64,000 nt of DNA from Permianibacter sp046297695. GTDB lineage: Bacteria; Pseudomonadota; Gammaproteobacteria; Enterobacterales; Permianibacteraceae. The notes beneath the pieces were generated by a model. It was not told the origin of the DNA. It ran no database searches and saw only the letters and a list, made by a program, of their open reading frames with translations. Position 1 is the stretch's first letter; each line of letters opens with the position of its first letter. The stretch covers positions 1-64,000 of the forward strand of contig JBKBHF010000008.1 in assembly GCA_046297695.1 (NCBI GenBank), written 5' to 3'. The position numbers were made by a program, and so were the translations under genes. This document shows positions 25,353-34,062 of the stretch, in pieces.

Positions 25353-25928
25353 TCACAGCCGGAAGCTTTCACCGGTCAAGCCATCGCGAATTTCCGACGG
25401 CCCTTTGCGACCGCCGAGTTTGCCCGGGATCACGGCATCGATTTCATTGTTGAACCATTGCCGCACTTGCAATTCGGTTTTGGCAGCGCGACGGCCGGCG
25501 TGATTGGCAGAGGTTGATACCAGCGGGCCGTGACGCAAGCAAAGCTCGCGCACGACCGGATGCGCACTGACGCGCACGGCGAGCGTATCGAACTTGCCAC
25601 GCAGCAGCGGCGAGACATGCGGGAAAGTTGGCAACACCCATGTGATTGCACCCGGCCAGGTACCGAGAATTTCAGTCAGCCGATCGAGCGGCAGTGCGCC
25701 CCAGTCAATCCACGGCGACAGCTGCTCCGGCGCGGCGGCAACGAGGATCAAGCCCTTGTGCGCCGGTCGCCGTTTCAGATCGAGAATGCGTTGCACCGCC
25801 GTCAGACAATCCGGCAGGCAGCCGAGACCCCAGACGCCTTCGGTCGGGTAAGCGATGACGCCATCGCTGGCGAGCACATTGCGCAGCGGCTGCTGGCGCC
25901 AGGCCGGCACCGAAGGGTGTTGTGCCAT
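25353..25928 (-). CDS. tsaC: Threonylcarbamoyl-AMP synthase (TsaC/YrdC)
   Basis: The 191-residue YrdC-domain protein makes threonylcarbamoyl-AMP for tRNA t6A37. Conserved segments: VIAYPTEGVWGLGC, ILDLKRRPAHKGLILVAA, TWVLP, VRVSAHPVVRELC and PLVSTSANHAGR. It follows purK and precedes hemF on the same strand. Confidence 0.93.
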   Translation of the reverse strand: MAQHPSVPAWRQQPLRNVLASDGVIAYPTEGVWGLGCLPDCLTAVQRILDLKRRPAHKGLILVAAAPEQLSPWIDWGALPLDRLTEILGTWPGAITWVLPTFPHVSPLLRGKFDTLAVRVSAHPVVRELCLRHGPLVSTSANHAGRRAAKTELQVRQWFNNEIDAVIPGKLGGRKGPSEIRDGLTGESFRL

Positions 25929-25959
25929 CTGGATGCGGTCTCTCGGTGCGATAATGGAA

Positions 25960-27072
25960 TCAGCTCTTCAGAATCGGCGCTTCGGCCGGCAACCAGTCGC
26001 GCAGCGCGCGGATCTTGTCGTGCAGTTCGACATGATGGTGACAATGCAGATTGATGTGGCCCAGTTTGCGCGCCGGCCGCTCTTCTTTGTCATACAGATG
26101 CAGGTGCGCGCCCGGCTGGCGCAGCACGGCGTCGGTGTCGCCATGCATGCCGATGATGTTGACCATGGCTGACGGTTGCCGCGCTTCGGTCGAGCCGAGC
26201 GGTTTGCCGAGGATGGCGCGCAGATGGTTTTCGAACTGGCTGGTTTCAGCGCCTTCAATGGTCCAGTGGCCGCTGTTGTGTACGCGCGGCGCCATCTCGT
26301 TGACCAGCAGACGGCCGTCACGGGTTTCGAACAATTCGACCGTCAGCATGCCGACGTGACCGAGCTGCTGAAGCAGTCGGTTCATGTAGTCTTCAGCGGT
26401 TTGTTGCAGCGCGGCCGGGACATTTTCGGCCGGTGCGATCGAGTAACGCAGAATGCCCTGGTAATGCCAGTTTTCGGTCAGCGGATAGAACACCGCTTCA
26501 CCGTCGGCATTGCGGGCGGCGAGCAAAGACAACTCACGGCGGTAATCGACAAAGGCTTCGAGGATCAGCGGCGCTTGTTTGCCGAGCGCATTCCACGCCG
26601 TGTCGATATCGGCATCGGCGCGCAACACGGCCTGACCTTTGCCGTCGTAACCCATCGTCGTGGTTTTCAGCACAGCCGGCAGACCGAGTTCGTTTGCCGC
26701 GGTTTTCAGATCATCGAGTGAGTTGATTGCGCGAAACGCCGGCGTCGGAATGCCGAGTTCATTGCACAGCGTTTTTTCTTTCAGCCGGTTCTGTGCGATG
26801 CGCAGCGAGGTCGGGCCCGGATAGAGCGGCTTGCGCGCGGCGACGTATTCGGCCAGATCAATCGAGATGTTTTCGCTTTCGTAAGTGACGACATCGACGG
26901 CGGCCAGAAAGGCATCGAGCGCGGCCGGATCGCGCCGGTCAAAATTGGCGCCAAGATGCGCGGCTGGTGCGTTCATGTCGCCATCATAAAACGCGCAGCG
27001 GATACCAAGCGGCGTGCCCGCCAATGCCAGCATCCGACCCAATTGCCCTGCGCCCAATACACCGACTTTCAT
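25960..27072 (-). CDS. purK: N5-carboxyaminoimidazole ribonucleotide synthase
   Basis: The 370-residue ATP-grasp enzyme converts AIR, ATP and bicarbonate to N5-CAIR, the substrate of PurE. Motifs: VGVLGAGQLGRMLALAG, VVTYESENI, TTMGYDGKGQAVL and NEMAPRVHNSGHWTIEGAETSQ split over the grasp site. It directly follows purE (53-bp gap) on the minus strand, forming purEK. Confidence 0.96.
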   Translation of the reverse strand: MKVGVLGAGQLGRMLALAGTPLGIRCAFYDGDMNAPAAHLGANFDRRDPAALDAFLAAVDVVTYESENISIDLAEYVAARKPLYPGPTSLRIAQNRLKEKTLCNELGIPTPAFRAINSLDDLKTAANELGLPAVLKTTTMGYDGKGQAVLRADADIDTAWNALGKQAPLILEAFVDYRRELSLLAARNADGEAVFYPLTENWHYQGILRYSIAPAENVPAALQQTAEDYMNRLLQQLGHVGMLTVELFETRDGRLLVNEMAPRVHNSGHWTIEGAETSQFENHLRAILGKPLGSTEARQPSAMVNIIGMHGDTDAVLRQPGAHLHLYDKEERPARKLGHINLHCHHHVELHDKIRALRDWLPAEAPILKS

Positions 27073-27125
27073 CAGGAATGCCTCAACTGCCTTTGCGTTT
27101 GTCGTGACACTTACGGTTCTGTTGC

Positions 27126-27626
27126 TTACGGTTTGACCGCGCGCGGATCCGGATTGGCCAATACGCGCTCGGTCTGCGCCTTGCGGAAGGCATCGACTTT
27201 CGCCTGCACCTTTGGCTCGAAGGCGCCGATGATCTGCGCCGCCAGCAGCCCAGCGTTGCCGGCACCGGCCTTGCCGATGGCGAGCGTGCCGACCGCGATG
27301 CCGGTCGGCATCTGGACAATCGAATACAGCGAATCAACGCCGCTCAAGGCTTTCGACTCGACCGGCACGCCGAGCACCGGCAGCACCGTCTTGGCCGCGC
27401 ACATGCCAGGCAGGTGGGCGGCACCACCGGCACCGGCGATGATCACTTTCAGGCCGCGCTGTTGCGCGGTCTCGGCATATTCAAACAACAGATCCGGGGT
27501 CCGGTGCGCCGACACCACCCGCACCTCATACGGCACACCGAGCTGATCGAGCATGGTGGCTGCGTGTTGCATCGTCTCCCAGTCACTCTGGGACCCCATG
27601 ATGATGCCTACCTGCACGTGCTGCAT
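27126..27626 (-). CDS. purE: N5-carboxyaminoimidazole ribonucleotide mutase
   Basis: The 166-residue class I PurE rearranges N5-CAIR to CAIR. Signatures: GIIMGSQSDWETM, VVSAHRTPD, IAGAGGAAHLPGM and VGTLAIGKAGAGNAGLLAAQ. First gene of purEK, which here sits between the dprA remnant and tsaC. Confidence 0.96.
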   Translation of the reverse strand: MQHVQVGIIMGSQSDWETMQHAATMLDQLGVPYEVRVVSAHRTPDLLFEYAETAQQRGLKVIIAGAGGAAHLPGMCAAKTVLPVLGVPVESKALSGVDSLYSIVQMPTGIAVGTLAIGKAGAGNAGLLAAQIIGAFEPKVQAKVDAFRKAQTERVLANPDPRAVKP

Positions 27627-27675
27627 CGCAATGCCTCGCTGACGACCGGAGCCTCACTCCGGACCGCCGTTACCC

Positions 27676-27707
27676 AAAAGACAACAGCGGGGTCAGAGGC
27701 CCCGCTG
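27676..27707 (-). terminator. Terminator between the dprA remnant and purE
   Basis: On the minus strand CAGCGGGG/CCCCGCTG (27685-27707) forms an 8-bp stem with a 7-nt loop, followed by TTGTCTTTT. It ends transcripts arriving from the dprA side, so purEK probably has its own promoter. It lies 5' of purE in the same spacer. Confidence 0.6.
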
Positions 27708-27794
27708 CCGGATGAATTCAGTAAGGTGCTTATTCTGGCACAAGCGGCGCGGGATCTGGACCGTTGCCGCGGTTTTCCGGCCCGGGCCGCGCCG

Positions 27795-28046
27795 CTAGCG
27801 GCGGCGCACATAACCGCCGGGCACGGCGGCGATGACATTGTTCAGCTCCAGCGTCAGCAACATGCCGGCAACCACGTCGGCGCCGAAGCCGGTGCGGGCG
27901 ATCAGCTCGTCGGTGCTGACCGGGTCATAGCCCATTTCGGCCAGCAGCTGCAGTTGTTCGGCATCGAGGCCATCGCGGTCGATGGGGTTGTCGGCGATGG
28001 CTTTGGCCGATGGCGACGCTGACCTGCAACGACTATTTGATACCAA
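27795..28046 (-). pseudogene. Duplicated 3' end of dprA (winged-helix fragment)
   Basis: An 83-codon open frame ends in the DprA C-terminal winged helix (DRDGLDAEQLQLLAEMGYDP to NNVIAAVPGGYV). 27819-27993 matches 30932-31106 of the intact dprA at 174 of 175 positions (only T27957/C31070 differ). Upstream, 28003-28022 and 28083-28150 still resemble other dprA segments (about 31215-31232, 31279-31345), but with large deletions, so this is a decayed second dprA whose last part stayed or became identical to the intact copy. Confidence 0.85.
27819..27993. repeat. 175-bp direct repeat, copy 1 (dprA 3' end)
   Basis: Matches copy 2 at 30932-31106 with one substitution; starts are 3113 bp apart. The copies flank the lower-GC secreted-protein genes. 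Confidence 0.95.
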
Positions 28047-28343
28047 TCGCAGCGTGAGTCTGCCGGCGCTCCAGTCCCGCCTGATCGAGTGCCTGTTTGG
28101 CCGTGATCAGGCTGCCGGACGATAGCGCCGCCTCAAGGACCAGCAAGGCCGCGGCCCGGCAGACAAGTTCGGCCAGCAGCGCCGGCAGCTAGGCAAGGGC
28201 GGGCAACCAGATCGTCTGGCAGCCCGACCGGAACGGACTTGTCATCACAGTGCGACTATAACGCCAGTTCCAACTAGCCGGGTAACACCGCTCTTTTCGA
28301 GAGGCGGTGTCAGATTAGGTCTGAACTAATACAGATCACTACC

Positions 28344-29465
28344 TCACGGACATGCAGCGCCACTTGAGTTGCTATACAACGACTGCAGCGAACTGCGGTC
28401 GCTATTGTTGACGATCCCATCACGGTTAATGTCGTATTTCGCGTCCGTGCTGCGTTCACGTATGGCTTTCAGCAGCAAAGTCATGTCGCCGATGTCGATA
28501 CAGTTGTCCGCATTCAGATCCCCCAACACTGGAGCGGGACTGCCCGCTTGAATGGTGATTGGCAGTTTATGAACCGTTTTATTACCGGTTGCATCATAAG
28601 CCGCATAACTTACCCAGTAGCCCCTCTCCGTCTCGCCGTCCAGCAACGTTGAAGACAGTTTGAACCGCTTGTCTGAAGTTCCAAACGCCGCTTCCGCTAT
28701 TTTTGAGCGGCACGTCGATCCGGGAACCTCACCGTTACCTAATCCCTGGGCCGCCCGCTCGGCTCTGCGAAACTCCACTGCTGGAGTCAAGCACTCGATG
28801 TTCTCGAGAAATACATCCGGCGTCGAATCGGTCTCATCGGAAACGGACCAATCTGCCACCACTTCCACCCACTCCGCGGCGGTCGCCACCACAGTCGGTT
28901 GCATGGTCAGGGTAAATTGCGGCGCTGCGATATCGAGCGGCCGCATATGACCGTAGTAATGCCCCATCTGGTAATAGGAGATATTTCCCCACTCCACCTT
29001 GAACCCGCTGTTGGCATAAGTGATGTCAGGCTTGGGCAACTTGATACTGAACTCAAGCATTTCGCTTTTTGATAGAACATACGGCTCCTCATTCTCCGTG
29101 CTCAGCTCTATCATTTTATGCCCGGTCTGCTCCTCGATAGTGGTGAAATTGAATTCCCAATCTTGTGGGTAAGACACGCTTGAAACCGGCACATGATAAA
29201 CACATCCCACTTCACCACACTCGCCGATACTGAATCCCACTGGTTCAAGAACCAGCTGAGTTAGATCTTCACCTGGAAACGCTGGATATGGCGCCGCACC
29301 CAAAGTAAATCGCATAGCCGGCGCGCCGCTATTATTGGTTATCACATAGCGATAAACGATCCCGTCCAACTCTCGGCTGGCGGTAACCTGCACAGAGTAC
29401 GGATCTGCCGCATACAGCGATGAGCTAGCAAGTGCCGCCAACAAGAATCTCGATGTCTTTGTCAT
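28344..29465 (-). CDS. Secreted protein with C-terminal dockerin type I module
   Basis: The 373-residue product has a signal peptide (SRFLLAALASSSLYA), a large beta-rich region with four or more cysteines and no family I recognise. An Ig-like strand pattern follows (GYWVSYAAYDATGNKTVHKL). The C-terminus is dockerin-like: GDLNADNCIDIGDMTLLLKA and YDINRDGIVNNSDR are two calcium-loop repeats. ATG 29465 lies 2 bp after the stop of the upstream M15-type gene and its ribosome site (AGAGGAAT) overlaps that gene's end. So the two are translationally coupled. Base composition is lower in GC than the flanks. A cohesin partner is not in the window. Confidence 0.7.
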   Translation of the reverse strand: MTKTSRFLLAALASSSLYAADPYSVQVTASRELDGIVYRYVITNNSGAPAMRFTLGAAPYPAFPGEDLTQLVLEPVGFSIGECGEVGCVYHVPVSSVSYPQDWEFNFTTIEEQTGHKMIELSTENEEPYVLSKSEMLEFSIKLPKPDITYANSGFKVEWGNISYYQMGHYYGHMRPLDIAAPQFTLTMQPTVVATAAEWVEVVADWSVSDETDSTPDVFLENIECLTPAVEFRRAERAAQGLGNGEVPGSTCRSKIAEAAFGTSDKRFKLSSTLLDGETERGYWVSYAAYDATGNKTVHKLPITIQAGSPAPVLGDLNADNCIDIGDMTLLLKAIRERSTDAKYDINRDGIVNNSDRSSLQSLYSNSSGAACP

Positions 29466-29467
29466 GA

Positions 29468-30577
29468 CTATTCCTCTAACTCTGGCGCTGTTGAATCATT
29501 CCCTGTATCCGGTTGCGGTGGTGGCGCGTCATACTTGAAATGGACTGTATCTATGGGATGAAAGTTCCCCCCCCCCCCCCATTTCACATTACATCGAGGC
29601 TCTTCTGTCAAATAACTCTCTATCGGAACACACATGTCGTTTGCATTCAGAGAGTTCTCAAGCTCTGTTACGCACGCATCCGAAATATCGATTGCATCAC
29701 CTTGAGTGTGTTTGGGATTTGCAGAGGCTGGTTGTGCTCTAATACAATGATTACGACCACCCTGTAGGTTGCATGGTAGATTTCGAGGATTTCCGCTGGT
29801 ACCGCCCATTTCAAGATCAAGAGCGCTCTTTATGGCCGAGCAGGCCAGTCTCTCCTTTTTATTCAGCTTCTGCACAGCGCGCCATTTGTCCCAGATTTCG
29901 CGCAGATGCTTTTGATAAGCCAGAGATCGATAGGTCGACTCAATCCTGTAGCAAGCCCCCTTCGCGGCAAACTTTGCGGATAAACACTGCTCAGCTGCCT
30001 TCATATTGTCTGACAAAAGATCATAGGCACTTTCGCCACGCTCCAGAGCTCTTGTCTTTGCCAGCGAATCTGCGTCATTCGGCGTCAGTTCCTCTATCGG
30101 AGTCAATGGCGCCACCGGGCATGTCACCGATTCCTTGTAGATCGAATAATCTTTCCACTCGAAAGGCCTGCAAACATCTTGAAATGGAACTCCTGACACC
30201 CTTACCGAATACGGTCTATAGCCGACCGGGCATTGGATTGGCTCGACTTTTAGCATTCTGCCGTAATAATAGTAGCCGTCCATAGGAGGGCAGCCATACC
30301 CACCGGACTTATGATTCAGGTAGCGATAAGAATGCTCCTCCTTCACATAATCAAAGTGGCCCGCGATTGGAGGGCTATAGCTTGCCGACACATCGATTAC
30401 GAAGACCGCATCTCGAATGATTTCGTCAAAATACTCGAATGTTGATCTGGCTTCCCCCGCACACTCTCCATGCCAATTGAAGTAATCTACAGGAGAGGTT
30501 TGTTTCCAGTTTGTATAGTGTGAATAAAGGGAGCCCTGCACGTAAAACACCGGTCCAAGTCTGGTGAATTGTTTCAA
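29468..30577 (-). CDS. M15-type (D-Ala-D-Ala carboxypeptidase-like) peptidase, frameshifted 5' end
   Basis: The body encodes a VanY/DacY-like metallopeptidase: YRSLAYQKHLREIWD (substrate Arg/Gln), PKHTQGDAIDISDA (HxxGxxxD zinc motif) and KWGGGGNFHPIDTVHFKY (third zinc His). The frame is open beyond the listed TTG 30577. Reading back, it holds TGGKERYIYHFPLKQFTRLG, so its true N-terminus lies in another frame (see 30603-30797). A 14-G run (29567-29580) lies in WGGGGN just before the catalytic His. A secreted peptidoglycan or peptide hydrolase is inferred; it is inactive unless the frameshift is an assembly error or is suppressed. Confidence 0.65.
   Translation of the reverse strand: MKQFTRLGPVFYVQGSLYSHYTNWKQTSPVDYFNWHGECAGEARSTFEYFDEIIRDAVFVIDVSASYSPPIAGHFDYVKEEHSYRYLNHKSGGYGCPPMDGYYYYGRMLKVEPIQCPVGYRPYSVRVSGVPFQDVCRPFEWKDYSIYKESVTCPVAPLTPIEELTPNDADSLAKTRALERGESAYDLLSDNMKAAEQCLSAKFAAKGACYRIESTYRSLAYQKHLREIWDKWRAVQKLNKKERLACSAIKSALDLEMGGTSGNPRNLPCNLQGGRNHCIRAQPASANPKHTQGDAIDISDACVTELENSLNANDMCVPIESYLTEEPRCNVKWGGGGNFHPIDTVHFKYDAPPPQPDTGNDSTAPELEE
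29567..29580. repeat. Poly-C/poly-G homopolymer of 14 in the M15-type gene
   Basis: Fourteen consecutive C on the plus strand encode part of WGGGGN on the minus strand. Fourteen is in frame with the downstream HF zinc ligand; gain or loss of one base would cut off the catalytic end. Such tracts slip in replication and in sequencing. Confidence 0.9.
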
Positions 30578-30602
30578 TGGGAAATGGTAGATGTATCTTT
30601 CC

Positions 30603-30797
30603 TTACCGCCGGTAAATTGGAATCATTTCCTTAAAAACCAGATCATTCCCGTTGGCAACGGAAGCGCGCATTGCCGCTTCAGCTTGTTCCATCGACAAAA
30701 AATATTCCGTTCCAAATTGGAATACAGGCGTCGGTTCTGCAGCTTTTATGTGCTGCAACAGGCTAAGAATGCCCGCAAGCAACAAGAACCTGATCAC
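30603..30797 (-). CDS. Signal-peptide fragment of the frameshifted M15-type gene
   Basis: A 64-codon frame starts at GTG 30797 with a signal peptide (IRFLLLAGILSLLQHIKAA) and reads EPTPVFQFGTEYFLSMEQAE, then stops after IPIYRR. It overlaps the M15-type frame, whose unread upstream sequence continues naturally (see above). The two fragments therefore look like one secreted protein of about 440 residues broken by a 1-bp indel near 30603-30620. An upstream in-frame TTG 30851 is less likely as start. Confidence 0.55.
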   Translation of the reverse strand: MIRFLLLAGILSLLQHIKAAEPTPVFQFGTEYFLSMEQAEAAMRASVANGNDLVFKEMIPIYRR

Positions 30798-30907
30798 AAC
30801 CCCATGCGCTCCATTGCAAATTTGTTGAGCGCAAATATTAAAATGTACCAACGTGCACGTTTGTAGCTTTTTGTATCAGCGTCATAGTTGCTCTTATGAA
30901 TCGCTCA

Positions 30908-31978
30908 TCAGCGCTTTCGGACGTAGCCTCTGGGCACGGCGGCGATGACATTGTTCAGCTCCAGCGTCAGCAACATGCCGGCAACCACGTCGGCGCCGAA
31001 GCCGGTGCGGGCGATCAGCTCGTCGGTGCTGACCGGGTCATAGCCCATTTCGGCCAGCAGCTGCAGTTGCTCGGCATCGAGGCCATCGCGGTCGATGGGG
31101 TTGTCGACCGGCGCTGGCGGCGCGGTCAGCGTCAACGGTATCAACGCCCCCAGTTCTTCCAGCACATGCTGGGCGGTTTCGACCAGCTTGGCGCCCTGCC
31201 GGATCAGCTGATGACAGCCTTTGGCCATCGGGTTGTGGATGGAACCGGGAATGGCAAACACCTCGCGGCCCTGTTCCAGTGCCTGGCGGGCGGTGATGAG
31301 GCTGCCGGACGACAGTGCTGCCTCAACTACCAGCGTGCCGAGCGACAGCCCGGCGATGAGGCGGTTGCGCTGCGGGAACTGGTGCTTCATCGGCGGCGTG
31401 CCGAGCGCGAATTCGGATACCAGGGCGCCGCCTCCGGCCACGATGCGATGGGCCAGCTCGCGGTGACTGGCCGGATAGACCCGGTCGACCCCGGTGCCGG
31501 CTACCGCGATGGTCGGGCCCTTGCCGGCCAGCGCGCCTTCATGCGCCGCGGCATCGATACCCAGCGCCAGGCCAGACGTGATAGTGAGTCCTGACTCGGC
31601 CAGCGCCTTGGCAAACGCCACCGCGTTGTCGCGGCCCTGCGGACTCGGGTTGCGCGAACCGACCATCGCCAGCTGCGGGTCACTCAGCACGTCGACATTG
31701 CCGAGCACATAGAGCAGCAGCGGCGGATCCGGCAGGTCGCGCAGCAGCCGCGGGTAGCGGGGGTCGTCGGGGCAGAGCAGGGAGCGGCCGTCAGTCTGCC
31801 AGGCCAGCGCGGCGTCGCAGCGGGCCTGCAAGGCGTCCGACAAGGCCGGCAGCTGGGTGCGCAGAGCAGTCGGGTCGTCAGGGAAACCGGTTGCGAGCAG
31901 CGCCGCTGCGCGCGCGTCATACTGGCGCAGCAGCGAAAGCTCGAGCCAGAGCAGTAACCGGTCCGTGGTTACGGGCAT
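30908..31978 (-). CDS. dprA: DNA processing protein DprA (Smf)
   Basis: The 356-residue protein loads RecA onto incoming single-stranded DNA in natural transformation. The Rossmann core shows VGSRNPSPQGRDNAVAFAK, ITSGLALGIDAAAHEGAL, PQRNRLIAGLS, SGSLITARQALEQGREVFAI and the C-terminal winged helix (MGYDPVSTDELIARTGFGAD). Its last 175 bp recur at 27819-27993. ATG 31976-31978 gives MPVTTDRLLLWLELSLL. Confidence 0.95.
   Translation of the reverse strand: MPVTTDRLLLWLELSLLRQYDARAAALLATGFPDDPTALRTQLPALSDALQARCDAALAWQTDGRSLLCPDDPRYPRLLRDLPDPPLLLYVLGNVDVLSDPQLAMVGSRNPSPQGRDNAVAFAKALAESGLTITSGLALGIDAAAHEGALAGKGPTIAVAGTGVDRVYPASHRELAHRIVAGGGALVSEFALGTPPMKHQFPQRNRLIAGLSLGTLVVEAALSSGSLITARQALEQGREVFAIPGSIHNPMAKGCHQLIRQGAKLVETAQHVLEELGALIPLTLTAPPAPVDNPIDRDGLDAEQLQLLAEMGYDPVSTDELIARTGFGADVVAGMLLTLELNNVIAAVPRGYVRKR
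30932..31106. repeat. 175-bp direct repeat, copy 2 (inside dprA)
   Basis: The partner of 27819-27993, encoding the DprA winged helix. The copies differ at one base. Confidence 0.95.
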
Positions 31979-32088
31979 GGGCAAGACTCCGAGGTGAACA
32001 GAACGCACAGGTTAGTGCCGAATCCGGGCCGACCATCTTTCCGAGCCGTGGGTCGGTTGGTCAAGCCACTTGCGGGATTGCCGGCAAG

Positions 32089-32124
32089 AAAAAAGCGGGG
32101 CTTTTTCGGCTCCCGCTTTTTTCA
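32089..32124 (-). terminator. Terminator after the LysM-protein gene
   Basis: AGCGGG and CCCGCT arms flanked by A-run and T-run lie just after the LysM gene's stop. Stable on both strands; serves the minus-strand gene. Confidence 0.75.
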
Positions 32125-32147
32125 TGACATCCGATGACAGTCGTGAC

Positions 32148-33302
32148 TTACTCCGGCGTCTTCACCACATCGCCGACATGGATGGTCCGGGTCGCCGTCA
32201 GTACCAGCGCCAGGCTGACCTTGTCGAAGGTGCGGAACACCATCAGGTGGCCGGCCTCTTCATCCGGCAGTTTGACGGCCTGACCGTCCGGGCCGCCGCT
32301 GAAGAATTCTTTCACCTTGGTGAAGAAGCCTTTGCCATCGTCACCACGGGCACGCTCAGCGCCAATCTCGTCCTTGATGAACTTGCCGGCCGCCCAGACG
32401 GTGAAGGTATTGCCGTTCTTGATGCCTTCACGGGCGCCCTTGTTCAGCACGACGATGTTGTACTGACCGATCTGGGTCACGCCGCCATAAACCGAGATGA
32501 TCACCGGCTCGACACCGGCTGGGCCCGGGGTCGGGTAGAAATTTGGCGCCAGATAACTCTTTTCGACCGGCATCGCCCGATCGCCGGCGCGCACTTCCTG
32601 CGGCGTGCGAATCAGCTTGAACGTGGCCGGGTCGCCTTCGCGGGTCAATGCGGCATCGGCAACGTGGATGGCCTCATAGCCCAGGGTTTCTTGCGTGACC
32701 GGGTCCACATAGGCGGAGCCCGGGCGAAACACGGTATAGCTCTTTTCTTCCAGACCGGTGTTGATGCCGCGGATATAGACCTTGTCGCCCTGGCCGCCCA
32801 CGACGTGTTCGCCATCATTGGCCAGCACATAGGCCGCCTTGTCCAGTGTGTCGCTGTCGACGACGCGGGCGTCGGTCAGGAATGGCGAAATGACCTCCAG
32901 CGGCAGCGTGGTGATGGCGTCGCCTTCCGACAGCACCCGGGCCCGCGGCGACAGCTTGGTGGTGCCATCGGCCATACGGGTCTCGACGACGCTGCCGTCA
33001 CCAACCGGCACGGCGGTACCCGGACCGGCGGTGCGCTGCACGCGCGGCTGACCGTCGACATAGACCAGGGTCAACACATCGCCGGGATAGATGAGGTGCG
33101 GGTTTTCGACCTGTGGGTTGGCTTGCCAGATTTCCGGCCAGGACCACGGATCATTGAGGTAACGGGAGGAGATATCCCACAGGGTATCGCCTTTGACCAC
33201 GACATAGACGTCGGGCGGGTTGGGTGCCAGCTCCAGTGCGGCAGCCAACGAGCCGGCGGCACTGAGGGTGAAGGCGGCAAGACCGACCACGAGCTTGTTC
33301 AT
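32148..33302 (-). CDS. Secreted LysM-domain protein
   Basis: This 384-residue protein has a signal peptide (KLVVGLAAFTLSAAGSLAAA) and an N-terminal LysM module. The module reads YVVVKGDTLWDISSRYLNDP, WSWPEIWQANPQVENPHLIYPG. LysM binds peptidoglycan. The rest (about 130-380) contains repeated beta segments and is the uncharacterised domain seen in the Pseudomonas LysM protein beside dprA. AAGGA lies ahead of ATG 33300-33302. Divergent from def-fmt-rsmB-trkA, the usual cluster. Confidence 0.88.
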   Translation of the reverse strand: MNKLVVGLAAFTLSAAGSLAAALELAPNPPDVYVVVKGDTLWDISSRYLNDPWSWPEIWQANPQVENPHLIYPGDVLTLVYVDGQPRVQRTAGPGTAVPVGDGSVVETRMADGTTKLSPRARVLSEGDAITTLPLEVISPFLTDARVVDSDTLDKAAYVLANDGEHVVGGQGDKVYIRGINTGLEEKSYTVFRPGSAYVDPVTQETLGYEAIHVADAALTREGDPATFKLIRTPQEVRAGDRAMPVEKSYLAPNFYPTPGPAGVEPVIISVYGGVTQIGQYNIVVLNKGAREGIKNGNTFTVWAAGKFIKDEIGAERARGDDGKGFFTKVKEFFSGGPDGQAVKLPDEEAGHLMVFRTFDKVSLALVLTATRTIHVGDVVKTPE

Positions 33303-33483
33303 GGCTTTTATCCTTCTGCTGCGTCGCACCCCGGGCGGTCGCGGCCGGTGGCGCTTTCCAGTATGATCACCGGAGCTTAGCGCTTCCTCACGCCAACAGC
33401 AGGCGTGACTGGAAAAACTTGAGCTGGGCCCTAATCTTAGCAGGCGTTTTTCGCAGCTTACTAGAAGTTGTTCACCCTTTCCC

Positions 33484-34002
33484 ATGGCCAAACTCGAAAT
33501 TCTTGAATATCCGGATCCGCGGCTGCGGACCCAAGCCAAGCCGGTCACCGACTTTGGCCCCGAGCTGCAGCGTCAGATCGACGACATGCTGGAGACCATG
33601 TATGCCGCCCCGGGTATCGGCCTTGCCGCCACCCAGGTGGACATCCACAAGCGCCTGATCGTCATCGACGTCTCGGAAGAGAGCGACCAGCCCATCGTGC
33701 TCATCAACCCCGAGGTGCTGGAAAAGCGCGGCGTCGAGGAGATGGAAGAGGGCTGTCTGTCGTTTCCCGGCGTCTATGCCAAGGTCCAGCGCGCCAACGA
33801 GATCAAGATCAAGGCCCAGGATCGGCACGGCAAGGATTTCGAAATCGACACCGGTGGACTGCTCGCCGTCTGCATCCAGCACGAGCTCGACCACATCGAA
33901 GGCAAGCTGTTTGTCGATTACCTGTCGCCGCTGAAACGCGACCGCATCCGCAAGCAGCTCGACAAGAAACACCGGCGTGAAGCGCAAGACGCCGGCGCCT
34001 GA
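33484..34002 (+). CDS. def: Peptide deformylase
   Basis: The 172-residue metalloenzyme removes the N-formyl group from new proteins. All three motifs are present: GIGLAATQVD, EGCLSFPGVYA and QHELDHIEGKLFVDYL, supplying the metal Cys and two His and the catalytic Glu. First gene of the def-fmt-rsmB-trkA set. Confidence 0.97.
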   Translation: MAKLEILEYPDPRLRTQAKPVTDFGPELQRQIDDMLETMYAAPGIGLAATQVDIHKRLIVIDVSEESDQPIVLINPEVLEKRGVEEMEEGCLSFPGVYAKVQRANEIKIKAQDRHGKDFEIDTGGLLAVCIQHELDHIEGKLFVDYLSPLKRDRIRKQLDKKHRREAQDAGA

Positions 34003-34014
34003 TCGACCTGCACG

Positions 34015-34046
34015 CAAACCGGCGCTTCTGGCGCCGGTTTGTTTTT
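34015..34046 (+). terminator. Intrinsic terminator/attenuator between def and fmt
   Basis: AAACCGGCGC and GCGCCGGTTT form a 10-bp perfect stem with a 6-nt loop, then GTTTTT. It falls between two co-directional genes, so it may partly terminate def transcripts. Confidence 0.75.
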
Positions 34047-34062
34047 GACGACCCCGGAACCG

